A stretch of 64,000 nucleotides of DNA from Diaporthe sp. PMI_573. Its lineage: Eukaryota > Ascomycota > Sordariomycetes > Diaporthales > Diaporthaceae. Location: assembly GCA_021399435.1 (NCBI GenBank), contig JAJTUP010000013.1, forward strand, positions 186,001-250,000. The letters run 5' to 3'. Shown here one piece after another: positions 1-12,400 of this stretch. The translations under genes were made by a program, and so were the position numbers. Numbering within the stretch: the stretch's first letter is position 1; every line of letters begins with the position of its first letter. A model generated the notes under the pieces. That model saw only the letters and a list, made by a program, of their open reading frames with translations. It did not search any database and was not told the origin of the DNA.

Positions 1-2866
1 TTTGCGCCGAGACAGGTTTCGTGGCCTGCGAGGTTTGGGGCTTCTGGATGCCGATGCATGCCCATTTTTGTGGTTTCGGACCTAAGACAGACGTGCTTTT
101 TTTCTCTTTTTTCTGTGTTTTGAAGAAGTCTGAGTTGCCGGGGTCGTGGAGTAATGGTTTGGCATAGTTGAGTGTCGGCGAACCTAGCTAGATGTCATGG
201 TGGTCGTGAGACTACTTGGATGACGACGGGTCGCCCACCACTTGGTTCGTGTGGCTTGCTCATTTTGCCCATGTTGATGGCTATGTATTGCCCGCTTCCA
301 TGGCCTTCATTTTGACAATGGTCGTGCCGAAGGGTGGCGTGGACTGTTCCCTGTTCTCCCGTCGGCTAGTTTCGTGGCCGGGCTTCAGAGCATCACTGGC
401 AATTGTTTTCGCGTCACTCATAGACTTGGAGGTCACCTTCGTAATGAGCGCCTGCTTTCAAAACACTTTGCCTTATTTGGCACGATGGCCAAGAGCCCAT
501 ATACTACATGAGCGTCGTAGATATAAGCTGTCACGGTACAAAGAATGCTGCATCAAATGTCTGATACCACACTCTGACATGACTTCTTTCCAACCAATTG
601 CGTAGAAGCCCTTTAAAGCTAGATCTCACATCTCGCAACATTATTCCATCCCCATCCACATTCAAAAGAAAAGAAATCAGGGGGACAAAAGCCGACTCGT
701 GGCATTGGATTCATACTAACAATGCTGCCCACATTCTGGCCTTCTTGTGCCCCCATGAGCTCCAAGACATCTTGACAAGTCAGACTTGTTGAGCAAGCAC
801 CAGGTGGTGTGCATGGAAATGCGCGTATTTGCGATGTTCGGCCACACATGGGTACAATCAAGTTTGGGATTAACGCCAACTTCTCCAAGCGCTTTTGGGT
901 ACAACTGAGTGAATTATTCTTCCATAATCACAAATGGTTGGCAGTGAGCTGAAGTCTTTGTGATCTCTGGTGTCTTCCTCTCTACAGCGCAATCCTATAC
1001 CTTGAGCTTGTTTAGTCAGCTCTAATTTCTATATATTGGCATTCTTAGGTAGTGAAGTTAATGTGTCTCTGGGATGACATAGGGATGCCGTTTGGCTGGA
1101 TTGTCTTCCATAACAATGTTGTCTGGGTATTTCCAGAACCGTCACCTGGGATTAACGTCAACTGGTGTTCTGTTGCATTTTCCCATGCCCTGTGGCACAA
1201 TTTTGTGGTTCCAAATCGCCGCCAGTTATTCTTTGATACGAATGACTTGGGAATCCTCATCCTCTCAAAGTCTAGGTGTACAAATACCATGACATTATTT
1301 GTGTTCACGCGAGAGTGATATCTGAGACAGCAGCAGGTGTCTTGCCGCGAACTGAGAATCTGGTCAAGTCCTCTTTGCTCACCTGAGACGGGCAGAAAAC
1401 CTCGATAGCTTCATCATCTGCCCACTTTCTAGACACCAAGGAAAATATCCGCTTCGCAGTGACACAACTGACGAGTTCAATTATCCTTTTTTGAACCAGA
1501 ACCACAAGTAAGTCCCCATCGCTTTCTGACACCAGAACATTGAAATTGTGATGGATAATGTGGGGAGCAATTTAGGCTAGGAGAATCACTATCTTTCTTC
1601 CCAAGTGAAGGCCCATGCCCAACCATCGTGGAAATCGTCCCAACTCAGGTACTGTGACTTAGGCATAGTGAAGTGGTTGCAGTTTAGCGGAGGAATTTTT
1701 GCATTGAGAAGAGCCCCATTGAGGGATGAGGGCTTTAAAGAGTTTCATCTCGCTATTTGTTTTATTGATAGTTGACCCTGGGGGGGGGGGATTTAGCTTT
1801 GGGGCGGGGCACAATGCCGATGTCACCATGGATAGGCCCTACTCGACCACAGTTTGGTGTGATGCTAGGATCACAAGTTGATAGGTCATCTTAAACCTCA
1901 ATTCATTGTTGGTAGAGCCCTATATATGTCAAGGGTTCTTGCCTTCCTCCATGAATCCCTCAGGTTGCCATACTGGATTCCTAACAAGAGAGTGCTTTCA
2001 GCAACCAAGATTGCAGCTACAGGTTGATACCGAGACTGCATCCCCTCAAGTGCTGTGAAACAAATCCAAGGATGTTACGCAACGCAGAGAATCCAAGAAA
2101 CAAGTAGTGCAAACTTGATGCACTGTCCAAGAAAATGGCACTTTGAGTTGATAGCGTGAGAATTGAACTTCTGTATTTTTGTCTCTCAAGTGGGATGGAC
2201 TCCCGCCCGACAATGTGCGACATCTAGCTCATGTATACCGGACCAGTCCTTCCTAGAGAGATCATAGATTGACTTGTGTTGTTACCAAGTATTGAATCAC
2301 TTTCAAAGGTTCCATCCTATCGCGCAATCACTCACATTAGCACCTGTATCTTTAAAGAAACTAGTCCAAACTAGACGGCCTCTGCCCGAAATCCATGTTT
2401 GGCTAGCTGCTGCGCTGGGGGCCATGGTCATCACAACCCCTACGCCGAGCAGAAATAGACTGAGGTCGACATTGGCACTCTTATTCCTGGCCCACAAGAC
2501 CGAACGCAGACGCCATCACTCGCTATATGTCCACGGGCCACCGCTGACGAAACGGTGGAAGAGGCTAAGTTGCCCTGACGAAGACCTTGTCATGATGTCC
2601 TACGAGGTCAGCGGTTTTGTGCTTCGAAACTAACAAATGGGCAAGCACAATCTCATTTCACACTGCGCAGTGGCTAGAAAATGTCCAGTGAAACACAGCA
2701 CAATTGGAATTAAAGTATTTCAGCCCTACTCAACTCTAGAGGCAGAACTCAACACCATACCGTGCACTGGTGGCCCGCAGAGGGGGCCACCATAAACACT
2801 GCAGGGGCCTTTGCAGCCACTTCTCAATTGCTACACTATCTTTCTGCCCTTACAATAAATTTCTAG
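1..2866. other. Region without a supportable gene
   Basis: Only short open frames occur here on either strand, none with a recognisable domain, signal peptide or splice pattern. Two adjacent minus-strand frames at about 1045-1308 and 1305-1532 have protein-like composition and could be gene debris, but I recognise no family. A run of 11 G lies at 1780-1790. I see nothing else structured. Confidence 0.5.
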
Positions 2867-2978
2867 TAGGGAGGTCCATTGCTTCTAGTATATCTCTATC
2901 ACGCCACCCTGGTTAAATAAAGGTAACTTTACTATTTATCCTATATAAGAAATTATTTATAACTAATAGTATTTTAAA

Positions 2979-3100
2979 CTTACTATTATTAATATTGTTT
3001 TCTTTTTAACGCTAGGTGTTTAAGCGTTTACTACTATATAAAGGGACCGCCTATATTACTGCTTAAGAAGCATATGTGCACGGATTAAAAACCAAACCAC
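2979..3100 (+). repeat. Dispersed repeat, copy R1 (TATA-bearing fragment)
   Basis: This AT-rich segment shares a long, slightly diverged block with 14391-14482 and 14641-14741. Common elements in order are an ACTATTATTA-rich lead-in, a GTGTTTAAGCGTTTACTACT block, TATATAAAGGGA, CGCCTAT and CTGCTTAAGAAGC, then a CGGATTAAAA tail that R3 lacks. Differences between copies are mostly C/T or G/A, as RIP would leave. The embedded TATATAAAGGG resembles a promoter TATA box, so the fragment may come from an LTR or another transposon end. No terminal repeat or target duplication could be defined. Confidence 0.7.
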
Positions 3101-4088
3101 TTATACCTCCCTGTGGCCTTGCCTTGGAATTAGTTGTAGATGTGAGACTTGATGATTGTCAGGGCCGTGGGCTGAATGCATGCCAGGTCCGGTTACTTGA
3201 CTAGACCCACTTATTCGCTTATCTTATCAGCCCAATGGCCTCCAAAACCTTAGCAACACCATTTCGCAGCTCTGCTGCCCTTTCCTTTCTTTTAGTTAGG
3301 CAACCATAGTTGTAAATCAACAATTCCTCTTAATCAGTTTGTGCCCTTTGCTATTTCGACGTGAGGACCGTCTCAATGATGTTTTGAGCGCCAAAAGCTC
3401 ATGGCAGGTCTGTCGGCCGTGGTTGACGTGTCCTTTGCTCGATAGCCGGACGAGACCTAATACTCCCTCTCTGGGCTGGAAGAAGCGTATCCGCTGCTTA
3501 TTCGAAAGAGGATAGTCAAGACAGGCTAAAGCTTCAACTGCCGGAGGTGTCGAAATATACAATACAGTATCCCCCATACTAGTAGGTCCCTCGTTGGGAG
3601 ATCCTGAAGAGACTGCCGAATTCACTATAAGCCTTCTAGATACCCCTCATTCTGATTAGACAGGGAGTCTGTGACTTTTTCCGAAGCCGTAGCATAATCT
3701 GTTGCATTCAGTCGGTAAATAAAGTGAGCACTTGAAGATGATTGTTGTCTTCCCGGTCCCTTGTGGTAGCCCAATAGAAGTCCTCTTGTATCTCTCGGCC
3801 CATGAGCGTCTTGGCGAAGACAATCTAGCTAGCTTTTCAAGAGCATCACGGACAATATACTAGCGCTTATGTCAACTGGTGGTGAATATGAGTGTTTAGG
3901 CACCTTTGAATCGATGCCGGCACAAAACGGCCTATCACGCAAGCGAGCTGTGAGTCATCAAGTGGCTTGAATCGCGACGATTGCCCCTCGGCCGTCAAAA
4001 CTTCAGAGTCTGAAACACTGGGCTTCAATCTCAAAGCACCCCAGAGCGAACAGCGAACGCCTCATCGTCACCACAGCCTCCACCAACA
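3101..4088. other. Upstream region of the deaminase gene
   Basis: No gene is supportable. A 102-codon minus-strand frame (3317-3625) has no recognisable motif. The last 100 bases before 4089 are C/A-rich, typical of a fungal 5' leader, and end in a favourable CACCAACAATG start context. Confidence 0.5.
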
Positions 4089-5147
4089 ATGACAAACACC
4101 GTAGACTCCCCCTCTCAAGCATGGCTGCGCTACCTCCCCAAAGCTGAGCTTCACCTGCATCTCGAGGGGACCGTGACACCCGAGACGCTGGTGGTTCTCT
4201 CGCAGCGGCACGACGCCGCGCCTCTGACGCTGGAGCAGGCCCGCGCGCTGTACACGTACGTCGACTTCGACCACTTCCTGCGCACCTTCAAGCTGGTGTG
4301 CGACCGGTTGCAGACGCCCGAAGACTACGCTCTTATCGCTGCCGAGATGATGCGCGACTTGCGCGCGCAGGGCGTGGCCCACGCAGAGGTCTTCATGTCG
4401 TGGGGGAACATCCTGCGGTGGAAGCCGCACCTGCGCGTCGAGGACGTCATGTCCGCAGTGGAGGGTGCGCGAGTCCGTGCCGAGGCTGCGGCCGATGCGG
4501 AAGGGGCTCGGTTCTCCATGCTGTGGATCGCGGACGCAGTGCGACAGTGGGGAGCTGAGCATGTCGGTGAGGTGTTCCGGCTTGCGGCGCGGCTGAGAGT
4601 GCGATTTCCTAGCATCGTGGGCGTTGGAATCGGAGGCGATGAGGTCGCAGGGCCGGCCAACGGGTTCCGCGAGGTATATGCGGAAGCCAGGCAGGCGGGA
4701 CTGAGGCTGACTGCTCATGCTGGCGAGGCGAGTGGGCCTGTAAAGGGTCCCGAGGAGATCCGCGCCGCGCTGGAAATCGGCACAGAGAGGATCGGGCATG
4801 GGCTCGATGCGCAGCATGACGATACTCTCTGTGCCGAGTTGGCGGAGAGTCAGACGCCTATCGAGATTAATATCACGTCAAACATCCTGACTGGCGGCTG
4901 TAAGTCAGTGAAAGAGCACCCGCTGCCAAAGTATTTGGATGCGGGGATGATGTGTATGCTGAACTCGGATGATCCTGCCATGTTTGGGTCAAGGTGTCTG
5001 GATGAGTACGTGCTGGTGCACGAGCAGCTTGGGTTGGACCTGGAGACCATGAGAGGACTGGCCAGAAATTCTATCCTGTCGAGTTTCCTGCGTGAGGACA
5101 GGAAACGAGAAATCTGTGAGAACATCAAGGACTATCCCCTGCCATAG
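4089..5147 (+). CDS. Adenosine/adenine deaminase family protein
   Basis: A 352-residue intronless protein of the metal-dependent adenosine deaminase family (TIM barrel), which hydrolyses the 6-amino group of adenosine or adenine in purine salvage. All hallmarks are visible: the N-terminal zinc motif LHLHLEG (His22, His24), HAGE at 210-213 with its zinc-ligand His and catalytic Glu, the GHGLD motif with His237, and NSDDP at 292-296 carrying the zinc-binding Asp. Length matches the family. There is no signal peptide, so it should be cytosolic. The start has a good context and no upstream in-frame ATG is needed. Base composition is clearly GC-richer than the flanks and there are no introns, which could mean acquisition from bacteria. 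Whether the substrate is adenosine, adenine or a modified nucleoside cannot be read from the sequence. Confidence 0.93.
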   Translation: MTNTVDSPSQAWLRYLPKAELHLHLEGTVTPETLVVLSQRHDAAPLTLEQARALYTYVDFDHFLRTFKLVCDRLQTPEDYALIAAEMMRDLRAQGVAHAEVFMSWGNILRWKPHLRVEDVMSAVEGARVRAEAAADAEGARFSMLWIADAVRQWGAEHVGEVFRLAARLRVRFPSIVGVGIGGDEVAGPANGFREVYAEARQAGLRLTAHAGEASGPVKGPEEIRAALEIGTERIGHGLDAQHDDTLCAELAESQTPIEINITSNILTGGCKSVKEHPLPKYLDAGMMCMLNSDDPAMFGSRCLDEYVLVHEQLGLDLETMRGLARNSILSSFLREDRKREICENIKDYPLP

Positions 5148-8100
5148 AAGTATTATATACATCCATCAAGCCCAGGACAATGACGGAAGAGCGTATCAAC
5201 TACAGCCGGAGTTATGGACGCATCAACCAGTATTGAATAGCCACAGCATGGGCAATATATTTCCAAATTCGGTCTTCTACACCATCATTCCTGCGTAATA
5301 TGGATGCACTGGCGCGCATCATCTCACGACCGCGTTGCCCATGCGAGCCGGATACCAAGATCCATGGTCAAACCTCGCGGTACCAGTTACAGTATCAAAC
5401 CTGAGATTGTCACCAGGTACGGAATCTGTCACCGAAATTGCGGTGAACAAGAAAAATGTGTGGGGGTTGCCAGATGCTCAGTTTGTGAAGAGTAGAGGCG
5501 TGAATGCCTCTCCCGACAGCTTCGGCCGCCGTCCGGACGGAGAAATCGGGAGCGTAATAGTGCTGCACCAAGCAGCATTCCGCTGTTGCCTTTCGCCTAA
5601 AAGAGACGGATGCCGTGCACAGGTTTCGCGCGTGTCTGCGGAATCTCGTTTTGAGGTGACAAATTACAGCATATCTGCTTCTAGGGGCAGTCATTACTCG
5701 CTGCGCAGTCACAAGTATCCAGACCTAAGCTGTGAGAAAAGGGACGTGTGCGGTATCCGCTCCCATAGTGGAAGTGGACCGTTCTCGTCCGCCCAAGCAA
5801 ACTAATCATCAAAACATATGCACCGCCTAACGGAGCACTACAAGACCCAGATATTCCCACCGCCACATGGGAGAACCGTTGTTGTCCGGCCCTATGATCT
5901 CAGCCCAAAACCTAGACCTAAAAAACCTATTTCGACAGAGACACGCGCAGACGTGAAGATAAGCAATAAACGTCCTCCCGCTCCACAGCAGCTCCATTCC
6001 CAAGCAGAGTCCCACCACGCCGGAGCACACACCAGCACAAACATCCCTCCTGGTAGCAGCAGCAAGAGCAGCAGCAGTGTGTGCGTGGTGGCCCGGCGCT
6101 TAGCGGTGCGACCAATCGCATGACCCCGACTACTGCACGACATGGGGATGCCGGGCGCTTAACGACGGGGCGTGTGGTTGTGGTTGACATGTTCTCAGTG
6201 AGGTGGGTAAGACGGGCTGCACGATCTGGACCCCTGATCCATGTCGGCCCGTTGGCACGAGGTTTTGCGGGTGGACAAGAACAGCAGGAAAAAACTGAGG
6301 GGGGGGGGAGGGGTACAAAATACTGTATCAAGTGTAGTGATATCTAGTGTACTTGCATATATTCGGAGCACAAAAATTATGTACAGTTCTAGAATGGTGA
6401 GGAATGCTTCATGGTGGCATTGGGTCTGGTTCTTTCTACTTGATGTATTATCGTTCGTCGCATCTCTATGTCTCAGATCATGCACGCTCTTTGCTTGTAC
6501 GCCTGCCTAGTCGACGGGACACTATAACAACCACTAATCGGCAAGACAGCAAGCCGTATATAAGACAACATCAACACCGTCGAAAAGCCGTCCTACATTC
6601 GGCGGCATCATAAAAGTACAAGGACGCACAAGGTGCACTACTGTCTGGGCCTCATGTGGCCCATCGCCATCCCATCCCCACGCTGAAGCTACCATTCTCC
6701 AGCCGTACCCAGCAACACATCCATGTAAATATGGAGTACATTCACACATTCATACTGGGTAGTATAGTGTACATCTCATCCCACTACTACCTTCCCCTAT
6801 AACAATGTCACAATGCCACTCGCCGGCCCAGCCCACAATCCATCCAATACCCAACTGCCATCCATAGTCCCAACATCCCGGCCCATATCTCGGCGGTGTG
6901 CAAGCAAGATATGCAGGCTGAGCGAAACCCGGCGGAGCCCCCCTAGACACTTTTCACTTCGAGAATCAGCCGGCAAGCGGGTTCGTAAGTATCCCGAGCT
7001 CAGTTTTGAGCCATGGTCCCTGGGTAAACACGGGAGTAGAATTAGGACAATCAAGTCCAGTCGTTTCTTTGATGCATCCATGGTGTTTCGAGACGTATTT
7101 CGCATCCATGTTATTCTTTCCTCCTGTGTTTTCCCCGCGGCTCTTGAACCCTGGCGTGCCGATCATTACTTTCCTCGCGGTGTTTCACGTGGGCCCATTT
7201 TTGCGATATTGCTTCCCCCCAGAAAATTTATGGGGTACGTGGAAAACTGTAACGGACCTGATGATGTTGAATCCATGAGGCCCTTGCCCTCCATGGTTCG
7301 CTGACAAGCAACGGCATACAAGTACCCGGGATACCATACGAGCTCTCGGTGCTGGAACAAAGGTGATACCGAGGGACTCGACTACAGCGGCTCTGTCTGA
7401 ATATATAGGTTACGCACATGCAGAAAGCTATAAAGATTCCGGGTAGGTGATGGGGCTGGGCTGTGCCGCCGGCCCCCCCCCCCGGCGGCCGGGGCATCTT
7501 TTGCGGGAGCAAACTTCACCCAGAGGTCGCAACAGGCGGGCGCATCCTCCTGGCTGCAGAAAACCATGGGCCGCCAGAATTGGCCGCGGTTTATTCGCGT
7601 GGCTGGGGGACACGGGAAACAACAAACAACAGGGGGCGTCAGTCACCAGACTGTTGGGACGCCACCATGAGACACCTCGGGTCATGCGCACCGTCTTCAC
7701 TGTTCTGGCACTCAAGTTCGAACTTGTTACCTCAGATTGAATTTGCCTGTTAGCTGCACGCCAGTTCCGGTTTCCGTCCGCGCCGATCCATCCCGAAGAC
7801 GTCCGTCCCTAGAGGCTCTTCCAAAACAATAAAACATTTGATCGCTGGTCCACCGAGATGCCCTTGCCCCGCCTCCAGTGGTATATCCAAGCTTTGATAC
7901 AGTACTGTCAGGACGCCGCCAGCAACGCCAATTGCCGTGTGTTTGTGTTTGTGTTTGTGTGCGTGTGTGTGCATGTGTGCATGTGTGGTGCATTTCCAAA
8001 AATGACTCAATCCCTCCCGTCCATTTCCGTGTCTCCTCAAAAAACTCCGATTGCTGGCTTTTTGTGATCGTAAACGGCGATGCAGTTCATGTTCATCATC

Positions 8101-8421
8101 ATTAGGTGTGGCGGCTTGGTGAAAGTGGATAAGGTGCGTGGATAGGTAGGATTTGGGTGCGTGCGGGGGCCGCAATGATGAACGTTGGCGACTCCAAAGT
8201 TCGCAGTTGTGGATGCGGTCGCTTGACGACGACCAATGACCCACCACCTACCATGGCGTGAGACGGCGGCGTTGATACCGGGGCTATTCGTGCCAACAAA
8301 AGAAAAATGACGAACACCGATGGCGTGTGTGGTGCATGTCGGCCCAGGTTGTCGCACAGTGCGCTATTGATGCTCCTTGAACTCCTCGCTCGTGAAATAT
8401 TTCCTCCTGCGCCACAGCCCC
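5148..8421. other. Long intergenic region with G/C runs and a TG microsatellite
   Basis: Many overlapping short frames occur on both strands, but none has a domain, a signal peptide or plausible exon joining. Landmarks are a run of 10 G at 6299-6308, a run of 11 C at 7473-7483 and a (TG)-rich tract at about 7937-7990. The frames spelling Cys-Val or His-Thr repeats here are translations of that microsatellite. Confidence 0.6.
7937..7990 (+). repeat. TG-rich microsatellite
   Basis: An imperfect (TG)n tract interrupted by TTTG and CATG units, in non-coding DNA. Confidence 0.85.
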
Positions 8422-9318
8422 TCATTCAACTTTTCGTCTTTTCCCCTTCGGCGCCGGATCCATCCTCGGCGTGTATGTGACAGTCCTTGTGACCACCTCC
8501 CTGATGTGCCTCACGCTCTTGCCCTTCTCGCACCGGCTCGAGTGTGTCCCTCCAGAGCCCACGGCGGAGGTCGGGGGTTTCACATCCGCGTACCTCTTCG
8601 CTTTGAGTGCCGCGTCCCAGTCGAACGGGCTCTTGATGCTCCGAGCACTGTACGGTGATCGCACAGGGCTGTCGACGGCCGGGCTTGGCGGTATGCGGAG
8701 GCTTGGAAAGGTAGTCGGCCCACTTGCAGGCGCAGAAAGGGGCATTGCCACCAACGGCGATGCGGGCTGAGCAACCGAAACTTGCGCCGGCTTGGAGGAC
8801 TTGTGCACAAGCTCGCATGAGCAGCTGCAGTCTGTGGACTCGGTGCTCGCTGTCGTGGGTGCGCTGTCCAGGTCAACCTCCCCGGTGCTCTCCGTTGCTG
8901 AGTCTTCTGACTTGCATGTGACGGTGCTGGCCGTGCTCCCTGTCGTTGAGGTCCGGTTCAGCGGCGTCTTGCCCATCAGAGGCGCAGTCAGGGGCGGGCT
9001 CGCCACAGAGGGACTTGCGACGCTGATTGTCTTGAGAAAGTCCATGTAGGCCAGCGGCGGGGTGATGGGAGTTGGCTCTGGCCTATCCTCCTGCTTCCCT
9101 GACAGCATGCTCGGTGTTGGTGGATACTCGAACGGCGCCGAAGGCAGGCCTGCGGAGGGAAGGCCTGCCGAATAAAGCCCTGCTGACTGCAACGAGCCCT
9201 TGATAGAGGCTGAATGTGGAGTCCGTACTGACGATGCAGACAGGAGCGCATCTGATGGGAAGTTGCCAGAGGTAGGCGTGGCCAGGGCGGCCAGCTTGGG
9301 TCGTTTCGCGGGAGGCAT
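8422..9318 (-). CDS. Ser/Pro/Thr-rich hypothetical protein, probably nuclear
   Basis: The frame is open beyond this start, but the extension translates a TGTA microsatellite into His-Thr-Tyr repeats. I therefore start at the ATG at 9318, giving 298 residues beginning MPPAKRPKLAAL, a basic nuclear-localisation-like motif. The protein is mostly disordered, with Ser/Pro/Thr blocks, many TP and SP phosphosite-like pairs and a short Cys cluster (DCSCSCE). A more conserved-looking tail follows, with SPFDWDAALKAKRYADVKPP and a basic end PKGKRRKVE that is a second NLS candidate. I recognise no catalytic domain. Candidate SP/TP sites and paired NLS motifs suggest a phosphoregulated nuclear protein, which is inference. 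No introns are needed. Confidence 0.7.
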   Translation of the reverse strand: MPPAKRPKLAALATPTSGNFPSDALLSASSVRTPHSASIKGSLQSAGLYSAGLPSAGLPSAPFEYPPTPSMLSGKQEDRPEPTPITPPLAYMDFLKTISVASPSVASPPLTAPLMGKTPLNRTSTTGSTASTVTCKSEDSATESTGEVDLDSAPTTASTESTDCSCSCELVHKSSKPAQVSVAQPASPLVAMPLSAPASGPTTFPSLRIPPSPAVDSPVRSPYSARSIKSPFDWDAALKAKRYADVKPPTSAVGSGGTHSSRCEKGKSVRHIREVVTRTVTYTPRMDPAPKGKRRKVE

Positions 9319-9384
9319 CGTGATCCCAAGTATGTGGAAAAGAGATCCGGTGAGATGAGAGGCTACTCGTCCAAAGGTTGTGTA

Positions 9385-9470
9385 TATATGGTGAGGGTAT
9401 GTATGAATGTATGAATGTATGAATGTATGTATGTATGTATGTGTGTATGTGTGTATGTGTGTGTGTGTGT
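9385..9470 (+). repeat. TGTATGAATGTA / TGTG microsatellite in the 5' leader
   Basis: Tandem TGTATGAA and TGTATGTA units grade into (TG)n just upstream of the minus-strand start at 9318, so they probably lie in that gene's 5' UTR or promoter. Confidence 0.8.
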
Positions 9471-12400
9471 GGGAGACGGGTTGGGCCGACAGCGGTGTGA
9501 GAGAGCGATGTGCGCCAGTCGGGTCCGAAGAGTCTTTCAAGTCAAGTGAATGACTCGGGAGGTTCACCCGTTGAGCTGCACTGACTGGAGATCAACTTGC
9601 CCAGGACAGGCAGGAAGAGTCGAGTCCGGCAGTTGGGGAACGGGGGGAGAAAGAAAGAGTGGGCGATAGTAGGACCCAGGTGGTTATATGATTTCCGGCG
9701 AGTAGGCGCGGGCGGGTCAGAGACGGCGGCAAAAGGTTGCAGGGAGAAGGAGAAGGGGAAGGACGGAGTGGGATGGGATGGCACAGGGTGCGGCGGGATG
9801 TAAGGAAGGGCGGCTAGGGTGTGGGCGCGGAGAGAGAAGGACGAAAGCTAATAAGCCGCCGCTGGGCAGGCCAAGTGCCCGCGTCTCGACGTGGGCGGGC
9901 GTGTAGGATGGTTGGATGGGTACGGATGCCGCCCGGACAAGAAAAACAGGAGGACGCCTTTTGGGGGTGGGCCAGGGATCGCTTGGACCTCGTGGCTTTC
10001 TGACGACTAATAACAGCCAGTGTTAATCAAGTGTCGTGGACGGGCTGGCGCCTGTGTGGGCGAGAGAAGGTTGAGAGGGATGTGCTCCAAGGGTGGTGGC
10101 GGCTTTGGAGGCCAGGCCGGGGTGCGGACGTCTTCCAATGGCCTGTCAAGGTCAAGGAGGGAGAGGGAGAGACAAGCAGACGGCAGCGGCAGAGACAGGC
10201 AGGCTTGACAGGCAGGGTCGAGCGCCTCGGTTGGAGCAGTGGGTGCCTCACTTGGTGGAATAGACGCCGGGTGGACGAAGCGTGGTGGCTCCAGAGCAGG
10301 GCGAGCAGGGCGAGCAGGGCAAGAGGCGGTAGAGCGAGGTGGGCCGGCAGAGGACAAGCGTCTGCAGATCGAAGACAAGGCCCACGATCTGGAGGGGCTA
10401 AGGCCGGGGCAGGGAACAGGACCCCTCGCGCGGATGGGTCTCGACAGGCGGAAGAGGTGCGATTGGCCGGGGCGACTATGCGTGTGCTTGAAGATGCCTT
10501 AGTGTAAGCTCCAAGTGCAGCCCAGGGCCGAGCAGAGGAGAGAGGAGCAACGCAAGTGGATAAAGGGTGCGCGGGAGCGAGTGACACGACCGGAGGTGGG
10601 CGAGTGGGATGGGGGTTTTTGTCGAGATGCATGCGCCATGGGTGGGCGACTGACTGACACATGGAGACGTGGGACTTACTGTTGCAGCAGGACAGAGTAT
10701 GTACCGTGTACCGTGTTTGAGTAAGCGCCCAGGGGGCGACCTTCGAGAGGCAGGGCGATGAGTGACCGTGAGTGAGTGAGTGAGTGAGTGAGGTCTGCTG
10801 TACTCCGTACAGACAGGCGTATATAGAGCAGAGATGTCTGCACAAACAGGCGACAGGCGAACGGCACTTCGGATTTCGTCAGCTGGGAAGACCCCTGTCC
10901 CGCCGTCCTGTAGCCGCTGTGATGGGCACCTGGGTCGACCTGGGCGGGCCAGGAGCACAGTCTGATTGGGCAGCTGGGGCTGCACTCTCTAATGACCCTG
11001 CACACAGCGCGCTTGCCTTTTTTTAGCATCAGTTCCATCTCCTCCTCCTCATTGGACCGAGCCTGCTTACTTATCAACCTGCGCTTCGTCCAACCACGTC
11101 CCGTCCGCAAGCCTCACAACCTGGTGTTGCACCCAAGGAGAGGTTCGGGCGGAGGGGGGGGGGGCGGAGGGCGGAAAGAGAAATAATAATAATAACAAAG
11201 TCGCTGCTTTCTGTGGTGATATCAGGAGGACCGGTATCCGCAAGGCCGACAGTACTCCCGTGCCTCAGCTGGTTTGGCGAGATGGATGGTGATCAAGATG
11301 AGAGATCTGGGGGTTGGTATGAGAAATGATCAAAGTTCCATGGCCTGCCAACGTATTTGTATGCTTCCACGTTGGCGGCTTCCAACGGCCAGTCCAGTCC
11401 TGAACGCGTCCTCTACAGCTTCTGAGCTGGAATGCCTCACCCAAGCGCCCGCCAACACGGCGCCAACCCACCCATCCATGCCCAGCAGTCTATTCAACTA
11501 CACAATACCCGGCCACCCACTATCTCCGTGCTTCTTCTCTGCTTCATCCAGCCGTCTTTCCCCAGCTCCAGCCAGCCAAGTGGCTGCTTCCTAATGTCAA
11601 GGCATGATTCTTGCTCCACGTCCTGGCGGCTCCCCACGTCTTGAAGGATTCTCGCCAGCTCAACATTCTGCCAGGCCACATTTCCAGGCCGTCGGCAAGG
11701 CCTCCTGAGCGCGCGCCACGTGCTACATGGCCACCTAGTCACTAGGCCAGTCGATTGTGTCTATGCGACTTCGGATGGAAGCTCATCACCCGGGCCATAC
11801 CCAGCCATGCCCGTAATGCCTTGCTTTGCCCATGTCTACACCCGTCATCCAATGCGACTCGATGAGATGTGCGCGTGAGCATTCAGATGCGCCCGTCGCC
11901 CTGATCTGCCCGTCGGCCTCAGGACTCCACGTCATCCTTGGGCACAAGAACCAATGCATGGCAGCCACCAACAACTGGTCCTGCCCGTCGGGGCGGCTCT
12001 AATCGTTGTTGTACGACAAAGATGCCTCTGGCTGGCCGGGGCCATTCGACCGACCAAGTGGCTGAAACGCCCGGAATGCCACGCAAGGGATTGGAATGCT
12101 GGCCACGGAAGACCTCTTGTCTTGAGAAGTGGTGTTAGCAGGACGCCTCGGACGCGTTGGCTCGACTCGAATCCCGGACCAACAGCCACGCCCAATGCAA
12201 TTGACGCCCTTGCCGCCTGGCCATGCCGCATCGAGCCACAGCCGCCTGAAAAAACAACGCGTCGCGTCTATCGACCCCTCGCGATCCTCTCTGTGATCTG
12301 CAAGCATGAGGAGTCAATGTCGGCCAGGTGTCATACCAGGAACGGCCACGTTGTCGATCGGTGTTCCGCCGGGGGCTTCAGCTCGCCGGGGACGACGCTT

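Noticed and set aside
2867..2960. Possible second copy of the TIR element's subterminal region
   Set aside because: TATATCTC and ACGC words with AT-rich flanks are shared, but the alignment is too short and broken and no TIR is present.
9319..9567. N-terminal extension of the 8422-9318 gene
   Set aside because: It encodes a His-Thr-Tyr repeat from a TGTA microsatellite; the next ATG begins a sensible basic N-terminus.
10027..10845. 272-codon minus-strand frame with SLTHSLTH repeats
   Set aside because: Its Ser/Leu/Thr/His repeats come from a GAGT microsatellite and there is no supporting motif.
12130..12185. tRNA T-arm-like GACTCGAATCCC near 12166
   Set aside because: No matching box A, acceptor stem or anticodon arm lies upstream.
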